Part shown: positions 1 to 8,099 of the stretch, one piece after another | How the letters are laid out: every line of letters starts with the position of its first letter | How positions within the stretch are numbered: the stretch's first letter is position 1 | Assembly (NCBI RefSeq): GCF_000421545.1 | Contig: NZ_ATXF01000009.1 | Coordinates: forward strand, 186,001 to 250,000 | DNA: 64,000 nt | Direction of reading: 5' to 3' | DNA from: Agromyces italicus DSM 16388 | GTDB taxonomy: Bacteria; Actinomycetota; Actinomycetes; Actinomycetales; Microbacteriaceae | Program-made: the position numbers and the translations under genes | The notes under the pieces: model-generated | What the model was told of the DNA's origin: nothing | The model's input: only the letters and a program-made list of their open reading frames with translations | Database searches by the model: none

Positions 1-1
1 A

Positions 2-40
2 CCGGGAACAAGAGCGGGATGGCAAACCGAATGTTCCCGG
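2..40. terminator. inverted repeat downstream of the ABC ATPase gene
   Basis: Perfect 9-bp arms CCGGGAACA (2-10) and TGTTCCCGG (32-40) lie about 50 bp beyond the stop of the leftward ATPase gene. It could be a terminator, or a sugar-regulator site for whatever lies beyond the window edge. There is no T-run, so termination is only a guess. Confidence 0.3.
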
Positions 41-87
41 AAACACTCCGAGTCCGGCAAGCATGGGCGGCGAGCCCGCGGCGGACG

Positions 88-1632
88 CTACGCGTCGTCG
101 TCGTCGTCGGCGGCGATCATCTCGATGATGGTGTCGACGCTGAGCCCCGGCCCGTTGCTCACTTCGCCGATCTTCCGCCGATCCTTCAGGATCGCGATGC
201 GGTCGCTGAGCCGCACCACCTCGTCGAGCTCCGACGAGATGAACACCACGGCGACGCCGTCTCTCGCCATCTTGGCGATGCGCGCCTGGATCTCGACCTT
301 CGCGCCGATGTCGACGCCGCGTGTGGGCTCGTCGAGCACGAGCACGTGCGGCCGGGTTGCGAGCCAGCGGGCGAGCAGCACCTTCTGCTGATTACCGCCC
401 GAGAGCCGGCGCGCCGGCGCCTCGGGCCCGGGGGCGACGATCGCGAGCGACTCCATGAAGCGGTCGACGAGGCCATCGCGCTCGGCTCGCGAGATCGGCC
501 GCGCCCATCCCCGCATCGCCTGGAGCGCGAGCACGATGTTGTCGCGCACGCTCAGTTCTTCGATGATGCCGCCGTCACGACGGTCCTCGCTCGCAAAGGC
601 GATTCGGTGACGCAGCGCGGCGGCCGGGTTCGGCAGCGCGACCGTGCGTCCGTCGATCTCGATCGTGCCCGAATCGCGGCGTGCGACGCCGGCGAGCAGT
701 TGGCCGAACTCGCTGCGGCCCGATCCGCGCAGACCACCGAGACCGACCACCTCACCGCGATGGAGTTCGAAGTCCGTCGCCTCGAACTCGCCGCGGCGGC
801 CGACGCCGACCGCCCGGTACACCGGGGCTCCGGTCGGGTCCGCGCGGTGCGCCCGTCGCTCTGAACCGATCCGGCGGAGCTCGGCCAGGTCCTTGCCGAT
901 CATCTTCGAGATGAGCACGACGCGGTCGAGCTCGCGCGTCGGGTACTCCCCCTGGCCACGGCCGTCGCGCAGCACCGTGATCCGGTCGCTGATCGCGTAC
1001 ACCTGCTCGAGGAAGTGCGAGACGAACAGGATCGCGACGCCGTGCTCGCGTAGCCTCCGCAACGCACGGAACAGCGTGGCCACTTCGTCGGCGTCGAGGC
1101 TCGAGGTCGGCTCGTCGAGCACGAGCACCTTCGGATGCGTCACCATGGCCCGCGCGATGGCGACGAGCTGCTGCATCGCCGGAGGCAGCTCATGCACCGC
1201 GAGCCGCGGGTCGAGGTCGCCGAGTCCGAGCTCGTCGAGCACGGCCTCGGCCCTGCGCCGGGTCGCCCCCCACGAGATGCCGTACCAGCGCCGCTCCTCA
1301 TGGCCGATCATCACGTTCTCGGCGATCGAGAGGTTGCCGCACAGGTCGACGTCCTGGAAGGCGGCCGCGACACCCGCCCCCTCCGCCTCGGCGGGCCCCG
1401 CGAGCGACACCGGCTCACCGGCGATCCTCACCTCGCCGGCGTCGATGCGGTACGCGCCCGTCAGCGCCTTCACGAGCGACGACTTGCCCGCTCCGTTGCC
1501 GCCCATGAGCGCGTGGATCTCGCCTGCGAACAGGCGCAGACCCACGTCGTGGAGCACGGTCGTGCCGTCGATCTCGACGGTGATACCGGTCATCTCGACG
1601 ACCGGTCGCGCCGAAGCATCCGTCTTGATCAT
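88..1632 (-). CDS. sugar ABC transporter ATP-binding protein (RbsA/MglA type)
   Basis: A 514-residue cytoplasmic ATPase with two fused nucleotide-binding domains, the architecture of CUT2 monosaccharide importers. The first Walker A is GGNGAGKSS (about residues 44-52) with Walker B VLVLDEPTSSLD. The second half carries the classic signature [14 protein letters not shown] followed by LVLDEPTRGVDIG. The first-half signature is degenerate (ELPPAMQQL) and the second P-loop is GLRGSGRSE, as is usual in this family. The start codon overlaps the stop of the upstream LacI gene by 4 bp (ATGA), so the two are co-transcribed. No permease or binding protein is visible; they should lie to the left of the window. 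The sugar is not predictable. Confidence 0.9.
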   Translation of the reverse strand: MIKTDASARPVVEMTGITVEIDGTTVLHDVGLRLFAGEIHALMGGNGAGKSSLVKALTGAYRIDAGEVRIAGEPVSLAGPAEAEGAGVAAAFQDVDLCGNLSIAENVMIGHEERRWYGISWGATRRRAEAVLDELGLGDLDPRLAVHELPPAMQQLVAIARAMVTHPKVLVLDEPTSSLDADEVATLFRALRRLREHGVAILFVSHFLEQVYAISDRITVLRDGRGQGEYPTRELDRVVLISKMIGKDLAELRRIGSERRAHRADPTGAPVYRAVGVGRRGEFEATDFELHRGEVVGLGGLRGSGRSEFGQLLAGVARRDSGTIEIDGRTVALPNPAAALRHRIAFASEDRRDGGIIEELSVRDNIVLALQAMRGWARPISRAERDGLVDRFMESLAIVAPGPEAPARRLSGGNQQKVLLARWLATRPHVLVLDEPTRGVDIGAKVEIQARIAKMARDGVAVVFISSELDEVVRLSDRIAILKDRRKIGEVSNGPGLSVDTIIEMIAADDDDDA

Positions 1633-2660
1633 GACGACCTCGGCGGCGCGGTCGACGAACGGACCACGAGCTCGCTCGGGATCTTCGAGCGCTGCGGGAT
1701 CTCGCGGCCCTCGAGGGCCGCTCGCAGCACCTCCATCGCCTTGATGCCGAGCGCGTGGAAGTCCTGCCGCACCGTCGTGAGCGGCGGAATGAAGTGCCGG
1801 GTGAGCGGGAGGTCGTCGAAGCCGACGACGCTCACGTCATCGGGAACGCGGATGCCCCGGTCATGGAAGCCGTGGACGACGCCGAGCGCCATCTCGTCGT
1901 TCGCGGCGAACATCGCCGTGTACTCGGGCACGCCCTTCAAGCCGGCCGCGTAGTCGTAGCCGAAGTCGCTCGTCCAGTCGCCGACGACGATCGGCCGTGC
2001 CCTGATCCCCCATTGCTCGACACGCGCATGGAACGCACGCTCCCGGCCACGCGCGTCGAGCCAGTCGAGGGGACCTGCGAGGTGGAGGATGTCGCGATGC
2101 CCGAGCGACACCAGGTGGTCGACGGCGAGCTTCGTGCCGAGCTGCTGATCGACGCTCACGGTGAGGAAGTTCGGGTCCTTCGCCGCCTTCACGACGAGCA
2201 CCGGCACATCGATCGAGACGCGCCGCAGCGCTGACACCGATGACGAACGCGGCGCGACGATGCACAACGCGTCGACGCCCTGCGCGGTGAGGTGGCTCAC
2301 CGCACCCTCGGGGGTGAGGCTCGCATCGTCTTGCATGGCCACCGAGGTCACCGAGTACCCGCCGGATCGTGCGGCGAACTCGAGCCCCCGCAGCGTGCTC
2401 GTCGGCCCGTACTCGACCGAGCTCTCGACGATCACGCCGATGCGCTGCGTACGCTGCGTGGCGAGCGCGCGGGCGGCGCTGTTGGGCCGGAAGTCGAGCT
2501 CCTCGATGACGTCGAGCACGCGCTGCCGGGTCGCCGGGCGGATGTTCGGATGCCCGTTGAGCACGCGGGAGACCGTCATGTGCGACACACCGGCGAGCGC
2601 GGCGACCTCGCGGATGCCGAGCTTCTCGGGGCGTTCGCCCGTCTCGAGGTCACTCACCAC
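1629..2660 (-). CDS. LacI-family transcriptional regulator
   Basis: A 343-residue repressor-type protein. The N-terminal HTH (LGIREVAALAGVSHMTVSRV, about residues 14-33) is followed by the hinge helix region RPNSAARALA and a periplasmic-binding-protein-like effector domain (GVIVESS, HLAGPLDW, FAANDEMALG, VVGFDDLPL). It is translationally coupled to the sugar ABC ATPase by a 4-bp overlap, so it most likely controls that transporter in response to its sugar. It resembles the LacI regulator at 28617-29657 in the effector domain (shared [29 protein letters not shown] and GDW-SDFGY blocks), which suggests related ligands. Confidence 0.92.
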   Translation of the reverse strand: MVSDLETGERPEKLGIREVAALAGVSHMTVSRVLNGHPNIRPATRQRVLDVIEELDFRPNSAARALATQRTQRIGVIVESSVEYGPTSTLRGLEFAARSGGYSVTSVAMQDDASLTPEGAVSHLTAQGVDALCIVAPRSSSVSALRRVSIDVPVLVVKAAKDPNFLTVSVDQQLGTKLAVDHLVSLGHRDILHLAGPLDWLDARGRERAFHARVEQWGIRARPIVVGDWTSDFGYDYAAGLKGVPEYTAMFAANDEMALGVVHGFHDRGIRVPDDVSVVGFDDLPLTRHFIPPLTTVRQDFHALGIKAMEVLRAALEGREIPQRSKIPSELVVRSSTAPPRSS

Positions 2661-2819
2661 CGATCTCCTGCCTCACCACTCTGCCGCTGCGTCTGGGTCG
2701 CCGAGCGCACACGGCCGCGCACCGGCGCCTCGACGGCACCAGCCTATTCGTTCGTTCCCCGTGCCCACGCGCCTGAGCCCCTTTCGCCGTGTTCGCCGAT
2801 CGGAGCCCGGTCTGCCGGA

Positions 2820-3764
2820 TCAACCGCCTTCGTGCGACGTCGGGGCGAGTCGCATCGTCTCGCCCGCGCGCGCCGCGAACGCCCTCGCGGTCGCAGCGAT
2901 CGTGCGCTGCATGACCTCGACGGCCGCCGTCGGCGCGACGCCCGCCGGGCGCGCGAGACTGATGGTGCGGTCGAGCGAGGCGGCATCGAGCCGCACAGAC
3001 CGCAGACCCTGGCGGTCGAGAAGCACCATCGCCGGCACGATCGCGACACCGAGGCCGCGCTCGACGAACCGCAGCACGGTGTCCATCTCGGCACCCTCGA
3101 GCACGACCTCGGGGGTGAGACCGGCCGCGGCGAAGGCATGATCGGTCGCGGCGCGCAGGTCGTAGCTCGAGCTGAAGACGATCTGCGGCAGCGCGGCGAC
3201 GTCGCCGAGCGTGATGCGGTCGTGGATCGTGATCGGCGGTGCACCGGCCGACGAGATCACGACCAGCTCCTCCACGAGCAGGGGCGTCACGGTGAGCCGC
3301 TCGGCCGACGAGGCATCCGTCGTGGTGATCAATGCCAGGTCGAGCTCGCCGCCGGCGAGCTCGTCGAGGAGGCGCCGCGACCCCTGCTCCGAGAGGTGCA
3401 GCTCGATCCCCGGATGGTCCGCGTGGAACGCGCTGAGCACCTCGGCGACAAGGCTGATGCAGAGCGTCGGCGTGGCGCCGAGCCGCACCCGCCCGCGCTC
3501 GAGGCCGGCGAGCTCGGCGAGCTCCCTGCGCACCGATTCGGCGTCGGCGAGCATGCGGCGCGCGAGCGGCAGCAATGACTCGCCGGCGACCGTGAGGGTG
3601 CTGCCGCCGCGAGCACGGTGGAACAGCTCGGCGCCGAGATCCTGCTCGAGCGCGGCGATCTGGCGACTCAGCGAGGGCTGCGCGAGGTAGAGCTCTTCGG
3701 CTGCGCGGGTGAAGTTGCCGAACCGGGCCACCTCGACGAAGCCGCGCAGTTGTTCGAGATTCAT
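2820..3764 (-). CDS. LysR-family transcriptional regulator (intact copy)
   Basis: A 314-residue LysR-type regulator. The N-terminal winged HTH is MNLEQLRGFVEVARFGNF with FTRAAEELYLAQPSLSRQI (about residues 1-40), followed by the two-lobed inducer-binding domain (GRVRLGATPTLCISLVAEVL, GLGVAIVPAMVL). Length is normal. Upstream lies a short region ending in an ATG that opens with the same codons as the flavoprotein gene at 6236, so this is one copy of a duplicated divergent unit; the second LysR copy (5641-6164) is broken. The usual arrangement implies control of the divergent gene, which at this copy has been lost. Cofactor unknown. Confidence 0.92.
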   Translation of the reverse strand: MNLEQLRGFVEVARFGNFTRAAEELYLAQPSLSRQIAALEQDLGAELFHRARGGSTLTVAGESLLPLARRMLADAESVRRELAELAGLERGRVRLGATPTLCISLVAEVLSAFHADHPGIELHLSEQGSRRLLDELAGGELDLALITTTDASSAERLTVTPLLVEELVVISSAGAPPITIHDRITLGDVAALPQIVFSSSYDLRAATDHAFAAAGLTPEVVLEGAEMDTVLRFVERGLGVAIVPAMVLLDRQGLRSVRLDAASLDRTISLARPAGVAPTAAVEVMQRTIAATARAFAARAGETMRLAPTSHEGG

Positions 3765-3841
3765 ATCGATAGCCTAGGCGCACCTTCACTACACGAACGA
3801 TGCATTCGAGTAATCGAACTCCCGAACCTACCGTTGAACGC

Positions 3842-3905
3842 ATGACCACCTCAGTCAGCACCGCGTCAGAGGCGGTGCGACCGTGCTGCTCGACGAGCTC
3901 GGCTG
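3842..3905 (+). pseudogene. 5' stub of an SdhA/FrdA-type flavoprotein gene
   Basis: The 60 bases before this ATG and its first codons (MTTSVSTASE) match the start of the intact flavoprotein gene at 6236 (MTTSGNPAPE), including the CGAACCTACCGT leader. After about ten codons the match is lost and the reading frame carries no FAD-binding motif. I read it as a remnant left when the gene body was deleted or replaced. The exact 3' limit cannot be set by eye. Confidence 0.55.
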
Positions 3906-3990
3906 ATCGGGCGGGTCGGCGCCGTGGCGTCCACCCGGGCGACCGCGAGGTCGGTAGCCTGCCTCCGCTCGGCTGCGGCGCGCCCGTGGG

Positions 3991-4641
3991 TCAGTCGGAA
4001 CCGGCCGCCGGTCGGGAGAAGTCGATCCAGGCGAGCGCCTGATCGACGGCGTCGGCCGGATCCCCCTCGGCGCCCGCCTCGACCCAGCCCGTGAGCGCTG
4101 CGAAGGTCGCCGCTTGCAGGGCTGCGGCGAGCACACGGCAGATGCCCGTCGACGCACCCGGCAGCCGGCTGCCGAGGTAGTCGGCGAGCCGCCCCGTCCA
4201 GGCCCGCGCGGCGGCCGCCGCCGTGGCGGCGAGCTCGGGCTCGCTCGCGATCAGGCCGAACCAGGCCGCCGCGCTCCGGCGCACGTGGGCATCATGCGAG
4301 ACCGAGTCGACGACCGCGCGACGAACCGCCTCACCGATCGACAGTTCGTCGCCGAGCTCGGCGATCGATCGCGCGAACCGGTCGTTCGCCTGCTCGACCT
4401 CGCCCCAGGCGATGCGATCACGGGTGCCGAAGTGTCGCATGAGTGTGCGCGTGCTCACTCCTGTGGCGTCGGCCAGCTCCCTCCAGCCAGTCGCCGCGTA
4501 ACCGCGCTCCGACCAGAGGGCGAAGGCCGCCTCGGCGACCGCGTCGACGTCGACGACGCTCGGCCGACCGCGGCCCCGAGCGGGGGCGGCGCCGGTCGCA
4601 GTGCCGGCCGCAGCGCTGGTCGGCGAGGTTTCCACAGCCAC
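3991..4641 (-). CDS. TetR-family transcriptional regulator
   Basis: A 216-residue regulator. The first 30 residues are a low-complexity Ala/Thr/Gly/Arg tail ending in RGRGRPS. The HTH follows (TGWRELADATGVSTRTLMRHF, about residues 51-71), then an all-helical ligand domain with an Ala-rich stretch around 130-145. It is divergent from the short-chain dehydrogenase gene across a 64-bp AT-rich gap and most likely represses it and itself. The pair sits between the two copies of the LysR/flavoprotein unit. The ligand cannot be predicted; the partner enzyme suggests a hydroxysteroid or carbonyl compound. Confidence 0.88.
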   Translation of the reverse strand: MAVETSPTSAAAGTATGAAPARGRGRPSVVDVDAVAEAAFALWSERGYAATGWRELADATGVSTRTLMRHFGTRDRIAWGEVEQANDRFARSIAELGDELSIGEAVRRAVVDSVSHDAHVRRSAAAWFGLIASEPELAATAAAAARAWTGRLADYLGSRLPGASTGICRVLAAALQAATFAALTGWVEAGAEGDPADAVDQALAWIDFSRPAAGSD

Positions 4642-4705
4642 CTCCGAGGATTATTGGCGTATTGTGTCAAATATAGTCTTCGCTCCGCGAATCGGAAGGA
4701 ACATC
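4642..4705. promoter_or_regulatory. divergent TetR / SDR control region
   Basis: A 64-bp gap that is strikingly AT-rich for this genome around 4650-4678 (GGATTATTGGCGTATTG then TGTCAAATATAGTC). It must hold both divergent promoters and the TetR operator. I could not assign a convincing spaced -35/-10 pair or a clean palindrome. A Shine-Dalgarno-like GGAAGGA at 4694-4700 precedes the ATG at 4706. Confidence 0.5.
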
Positions 4706-5515
4706 ATGACCCGCACCTACGTCGTGACCGGATCGGCCTCGGGCATCGGGGCCGCCACGAAGCGAGCGCTCGACGCGAAGGGCGCCCGCGTGATCGGCGT
4801 CGACCTTCGCGACGCCGACGTCGAGGCCGACCTGTCGACCACCGAGGGGCGCGACGCGGCGATCGCACGCGTTCTCGAACTCTCGGGCGGGGTCGTCGAC
4901 GGCGTCATCGCGTGCGCCGGCATCTCGGCACCCGCCCCGATCACCGTCTCGGTCAACTTCTTCGGCGTGACGGCCATGCTCGAGGGCCTGCTGCCGGCGC
5001 TCCGCGCCTCCTCGGCCCCGCGTGCCGCCGTCGTCTCGTCGATGGCCTCGCTCCAGCCCGTCGCCCCGTCGATCGTCGATGCCGCCCTCGCCGGTGACGA
5101 GCCGGGCGCCCTCGCCGCCGCCGCGGCACTGGCCGAGCAGGGCCCCGCGCTCGGGTACCTCGCGTACCCGTCGTCGAAGCGCGCGCTCTCGCGCTGGGTG
5201 CGCCGCGAGTCGATCAGCGAGGCCTGGGCCGGTTCGGGCATTCCGCTCAACGCCGTCGCACCCGGCACCGTCATCACCCCGATGACGCAGGGCCTGCTCG
5301 ACAACCCCGAGGGACTCGCGCTGGTCGACGCCTCCGTGCCGATGCCGCTCAACTACCACCAGCCGGCCGAGTCGATCGCGAACCTGCTCGTCTGGCTCAC
5401 GAGCGTCGAGAACACGCACATGGCGGGGCAGACGATCTACTGCGACGGCGGCGCCGACGCGACGCTGCGGGGCGACGACATCTGGTCGTGGAACGACTCC
5501 GCACCCACCGCCTAG
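4706..5515 (+). CDS. short-chain dehydrogenase/reductase, 3-alpha-hydroxysteroid dehydrogenase-like
   Basis: A 269-residue classical SDR. The cofactor motif is TGSASGIG (residues 8-15) with an acidic residue in GVDLRDADVEADLS that favours NAD(H). CAG lies at 70-72, the catalytic Ser region is VVSSMAS (about 110-115), and Tyr154-x3-Lys158 is in YPSSK. The pattern GIGAAT with DLRDADVEADLSTTEGR resembles the 3-alpha-hydroxysteroid dehydrogenase/carbonyl reductase of Comamonas as I remember it, but substrate assignment is inference. The ATG at 4706 is chosen over upstream in-frame starts because of GGAAGGA 5 bp upstream. A strong hairpin follows the gene. Confidence 0.85.
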   Translation: MTRTYVVTGSASGIGAATKRALDAKGARVIGVDLRDADVEADLSTTEGRDAAIARVLELSGGVVDGVIACAGISAPAPITVSVNFFGVTAMLEGLLPALRASSAPRAAVVSSMASLQPVAPSIVDAALAGDEPGALAAAAALAEQGPALGYLAYPSSKRALSRWVRRESISEAWAGSGIPLNAVAPGTVITPMTQGLLDNPEGLALVDASVPMPLNYHQPAESIANLLVWLTSVENTHMAGQTIYCDGGADATLRGDDIWSWNDSAPTA

Positions 5516-5532
5516 CCCTCCTGCGAACGAAC

Positions 5533-5567
5533 CCGGCCCGGCACCTCCGTGTGAGGTGTCGGGCCGG
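5533..5567 (+). terminator. hairpin after the SDR gene
   Basis: The arms CCGGCCCGGCACCTC and GAGGTGTCGGGCCGG pair around a 5-nt loop with one mismatch, beginning 18 bp after the stop codon. It separates the SDR gene from the broken LysR copy. No T-run follows, which is common for terminators in high-GC actinobacteria. Confidence 0.65.
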
Positions 5568-5640
5568 CGTCGTCCGCCCGTCTCAACCGGTTCACCCGGT
5601 TTCGGCACCCCGCTCGACCGGTTACGCCGGGCCCGCTCCA

Positions 5641-6164
5641 CCTCATCGGCCGGGCGCATGGTCACCCCGGCACGCGCGGCGAACCCGGCCGCCGTCGACG
5701 CGATCGTGCGCTGCATGACCTCGACGGCCGCCGTCGGCGCGACGCCCGTCGGACTGGCGAGGCTGATGGTGCGGTCGAGCCTCCGAGAGGTGCAGTTCGA
5801 TGCCCGGATGCTCCGCGTGGAACGCGCTGAGCACCTCGGCGACGAGGCTGATGCAGAGCGTCGGCGTGGCGCCGAGCCGCACGCGGCCCCGCTCGAGGCC
5901 GGCGAGTTCGGCGAGCTCGCGGCGCACCGATTCGGCGTCGGCGAGCATGCGGCGCGCGAGCGGCAGCAGCGATTCGCCGGCGACGGTGAGGGTGCTGCCG
6001 CCGCGGGCGCGGTGGAAGAGCTCGGCGCCGAGATCCTGCTCGAGCGCGGCGATCTGGCGGCTCAGCGAGGGCTGCGCGAGGTAGAGCTCCTCGGCGGCAC
6101 GGGTGAAGTTGCCGAACCGCGCCACCTCGACGAAGCTGCGCAACTGCTCGAGGTTCATATTCAT
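5641..6164 (-). pseudogene. LysR-family regulator, second copy with internal 410-bp deletion
   Basis: Residues 1 to about 126 (MNMNLEQLRSFVEVARFGN through GIELHLSE) are nearly identical to the intact LysR at 2820-3764. At 5780/5781 the sequence jumps from the homologue of 2976 to that of 3387, removing 410 bp. Because 410 is not a multiple of three, the C-terminal part is present but out of frame: MQRTIASTAAGFAARAGVTM, equivalent to MQRTIAATARAFAARAGETM of the intact copy, is readable only in another frame. The product lacks most of the effector domain. It is divergent from the intact flavoprotein gene, as the complete copy would have been. Confidence 0.85.
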
Positions 6165-6235
6165 AGCCTAGGCGCATCGTTGCCAATCGAATGATGCATT
6201 GGAGTAATCCGAACTGCGAACCTACCGTGGAACGC

Positions 6236-7984
6236 ATGACCACCTCAGGCAACCCCGCTCCCGAGCGTCAGATCTCCACCACCGTGCTCGTGATCGGCAC
6301 GGGCGGCTCGGGTCTGCGCGCCGCCATCGAACTCGCCGAGGCGGGCGTCGACGTGCTCGCCCTCGGCAAGCGACCCAGGCACGACGCCCACACCTCGCTC
6401 GCCGCCGGCGGCATCAACGCCGCCCTCGCGACCATGGACCCGGGCGACAGCTGGCAGCAGCACGCCGCCGACACCCTGAAGGAGAGTTACCTCCTCGCCG
6501 ACCCGCGCACGGTCGAGACCGTCACGAAGGGCGCCGCCCAGGGCATCGACGATCTCGAGCGCTACGGCATGCCGTTCGCGCGCGAGGCCGACGGCCGCAT
6601 CTCGCAGCGTTTCTTCGGCGCGCACACCTACCGCCGCACGGCCTTCGCGGGCGACTACACCGGCCTCGAGATCCAGCGCACGCTCGTCAACCGGGCCGCG
6701 CAGCTCGACATCCCGATCCTCGACACCGTCTACGTCACCCGCATCCTCGTGAACGACGACGGCGCGGTGTTCGGCGCCTACGGCTTCGACCTCGAGACCG
6801 GCACCCGGTACCTCATCCACGCCGACGCCGTCATCCTCGCCGCCGGCGGCCACAACCGCATCTGGCGACGCACCTCCTCGCGGCGCGACGAGAACACGGG
6901 CGACTCGTGGCGCCTCGCCGTCGAGGCGGGCGGTCGAGTGCGCGACCCCGAGCTCGTGCAGTTCCACCCCTCGGGCATCATCGAGCCCGAGAACGCGGCC
7001 GGCACGCTCATCTCCGAAGCCGCCCGCGGCGAGGGCGGCATCCTCACCAACGGCCTCGGCGAGCGCTTCATGCACAAGTACGACCCCGAGCGCCTCGAGC
7101 TGTCGACCCGCGACCGCGTGGCCCTCGCCTGCTACACCGAGATCAAGGAGGGGCGCGGCACCGCGAACGGCGGCGTCTGGCTGGATGTCTCGCACCTGCC
7201 CCGCGAGACGATCATGCAGCGCCTCCCCCGCGTCTACCAGACCGTGCTCGAACTGCAGATGCTCGACATCACGAAGCAGCCGATCGAGATCGCACCCACC
7301 GCGCACTACTCGATGGGCGGCGTCTGGGTGCGCCCCGACGACCACGGCACGGATGTCCCGGGCCTCTACGCCATCGGCGAGGCATCCAGTGGGCTGCACG
7401 GCGCGAACCGGCTGGGCGGCAACTCGCTCATCGAACTGCTGGTCTTCGGACGCATCGTCGGGCGGGCCGCCGCGGCCTACTCGGCGTCGCTCGACGCCCA
7501 GCGCCGCTCGGCCGCCGCGGTGCAGACGGCGCGTTCCGAGATCTCCGCGCTCCTCGAGTCGGACGGCACCGAGAACGTGCGCGCCCTGCAGCGCGCGATC
7601 CGCGACACGATGACCGAGCACGCCGGCGTCGTGCGCGACGAAGAGGGCCTGCGCGCCGGCCTCGCCGAGCTCGACGCGATCGAGGCGCGCATGGCCGACA
7701 TCGGCGTGCACCCCGACATCGCGGGCTACCAGGACCTCGCGCACGCGTTCGACCTGAAGTCGGCCGCGCTGGCCGCTCGGGCGACTTTGGAGGCAGCGCT
7801 CGAACGGCGCGAGACCCGCGGATGCCACAACCGCAGCGACTACCCCGAGACGGATGCCTCGCTGCAGGTGAACCTCGTGTGGTCGCCCGCGACCGGCGTC
7901 ACCCGCGAGGAGATCCCGCCCATCCCGGCAGAGATCGCAGCCCTTATGCGCGACGTCTCGGTGGTTGGCAAGCTCGTGGAGTAG
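6236..7984 (+). CDS. SdhA/FrdA-family FAD-dependent oxidoreductase
   Basis: A 582-residue flavoprotein of the succinate dehydrogenase/fumarate reductase/L-aspartate oxidase family. It shows the dinucleotide-binding GTGGSG (residues 21-26), HTSLAAGGINAAL with His52 where FrdA/SdhA attach FAD covalently, VQFHPSG, EAARGEGGILTN, HYSMGGV and EASSGLHGANRLGGNS. NadB normally lacks that His, so a fumarate reductase/succinate dehydrogenase-type flavoprotein is more likely than L-aspartate oxidase. There is no iron-sulfur or membrane-anchor subunit nearby, so the electron partner is unknown. The ATG at 6236 is chosen because it matches the paralogous start at 3842. A terminator hairpin follows. Confidence 0.85.
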   Translation: MTTSGNPAPERQISTTVLVIGTGGSGLRAAIELAEAGVDVLALGKRPRHDAHTSLAAGGINAALATMDPGDSWQQHAADTLKESYLLADPRTVETVTKGAAQGIDDLERYGMPFAREADGRISQRFFGAHTYRRTAFAGDYTGLEIQRTLVNRAAQLDIPILDTVYVTRILVNDDGAVFGAYGFDLETGTRYLIHADAVILAAGGHNRIWRRTSSRRDENTGDSWRLAVEAGGRVRDPELVQFHPSGIIEPENAAGTLISEAARGEGGILTNGLGERFMHKYDPERLELSTRDRVALACYTEIKEGRGTANGGVWLDVSHLPRETIMQRLPRVYQTVLELQMLDITKQPIEIAPTAHYSMGGVWVRPDDHGTDVPGLYAIGEASSGLHGANRLGGNSLIELLVFGRIVGRAAAAYSASLDAQRRSAAAVQTARSEISALLESDGTENVRALQRAIRDTMTEHAGVVRDEEGLRAGLAELDAIEARMADIGVHPDIAGYQDLAHAFDLKSAALAARATLEAALERRETRGCHNRSDYPETDASLQVNLVWSPATGVTREEIPPIPAEIAALMRDVSVVGKLVE

Positions 7985-8005
7985 ATCTCGGTTCCGTCGA
8001 CCGAG

Positions 8006-8033
8006 GGGGCGGATGTCACGTGGCATCCGCCCC
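8006..8033 (+). terminator. hairpin after the flavoprotein gene
   Basis: Perfect 10-bp arms GGGGCGGATG (8006-8015) and CATCCGCCCC (8024-8033) with an 8-nt loop begin 21 bp after the stop. It isolates the flavoprotein gene from the toxin-antitoxin-like pair downstream. Confidence 0.7.
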
Positions 8034-8046
8034 GGCACTCACGGAA

Positions 8047-8083
8047 TATAAGAGTTTGCACCAAAAACGTGGTAACTCTTATA
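8047..8083. promoter_or_regulatory. perfect 10-bp palindromic operator before the AbiE-like pair
   Basis: TATAAGAGTT (8047-8056) and AACTCTTATA (8074-8083) are perfect inverted repeats around a 17-bp spacer. The right arm ends 16 bp before the start codon, just upstream of GGAGG (8086-8090). The AT-rich arms may also supply -10-like TATA elements. Autoregulatory inverted repeats upstream of the antitoxin gene are known for AbiE systems, so this is probably the binding site of the first gene product. Confidence 0.7.
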
Positions 8084-8099
8084 CCGGAGGTCTTTTGTC

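Noticed and set aside
4642-4705. TTGACACAATACGCCAATAA as a TetR-gene promoter
   Set aside because: TTGACA is followed by TAATCC after only 11 bp, too short for a sigma-A promoter, so I list the region only as a control region.
6236-7984. L-aspartate oxidase (NadB) as the name for the flavoprotein
   Set aside because: His52 in HTSLAAGGINA occupies the covalent-FAD position of SdhA/FrdA, which NadB normally lacks, and nadA/nadC are not adjacent.
6245-8038. 597-codon leftward frame antisense to the flavoprotein gene
   Set aside because: The plus-strand frame has all flavoprotein motifs; the antisense frame has none.
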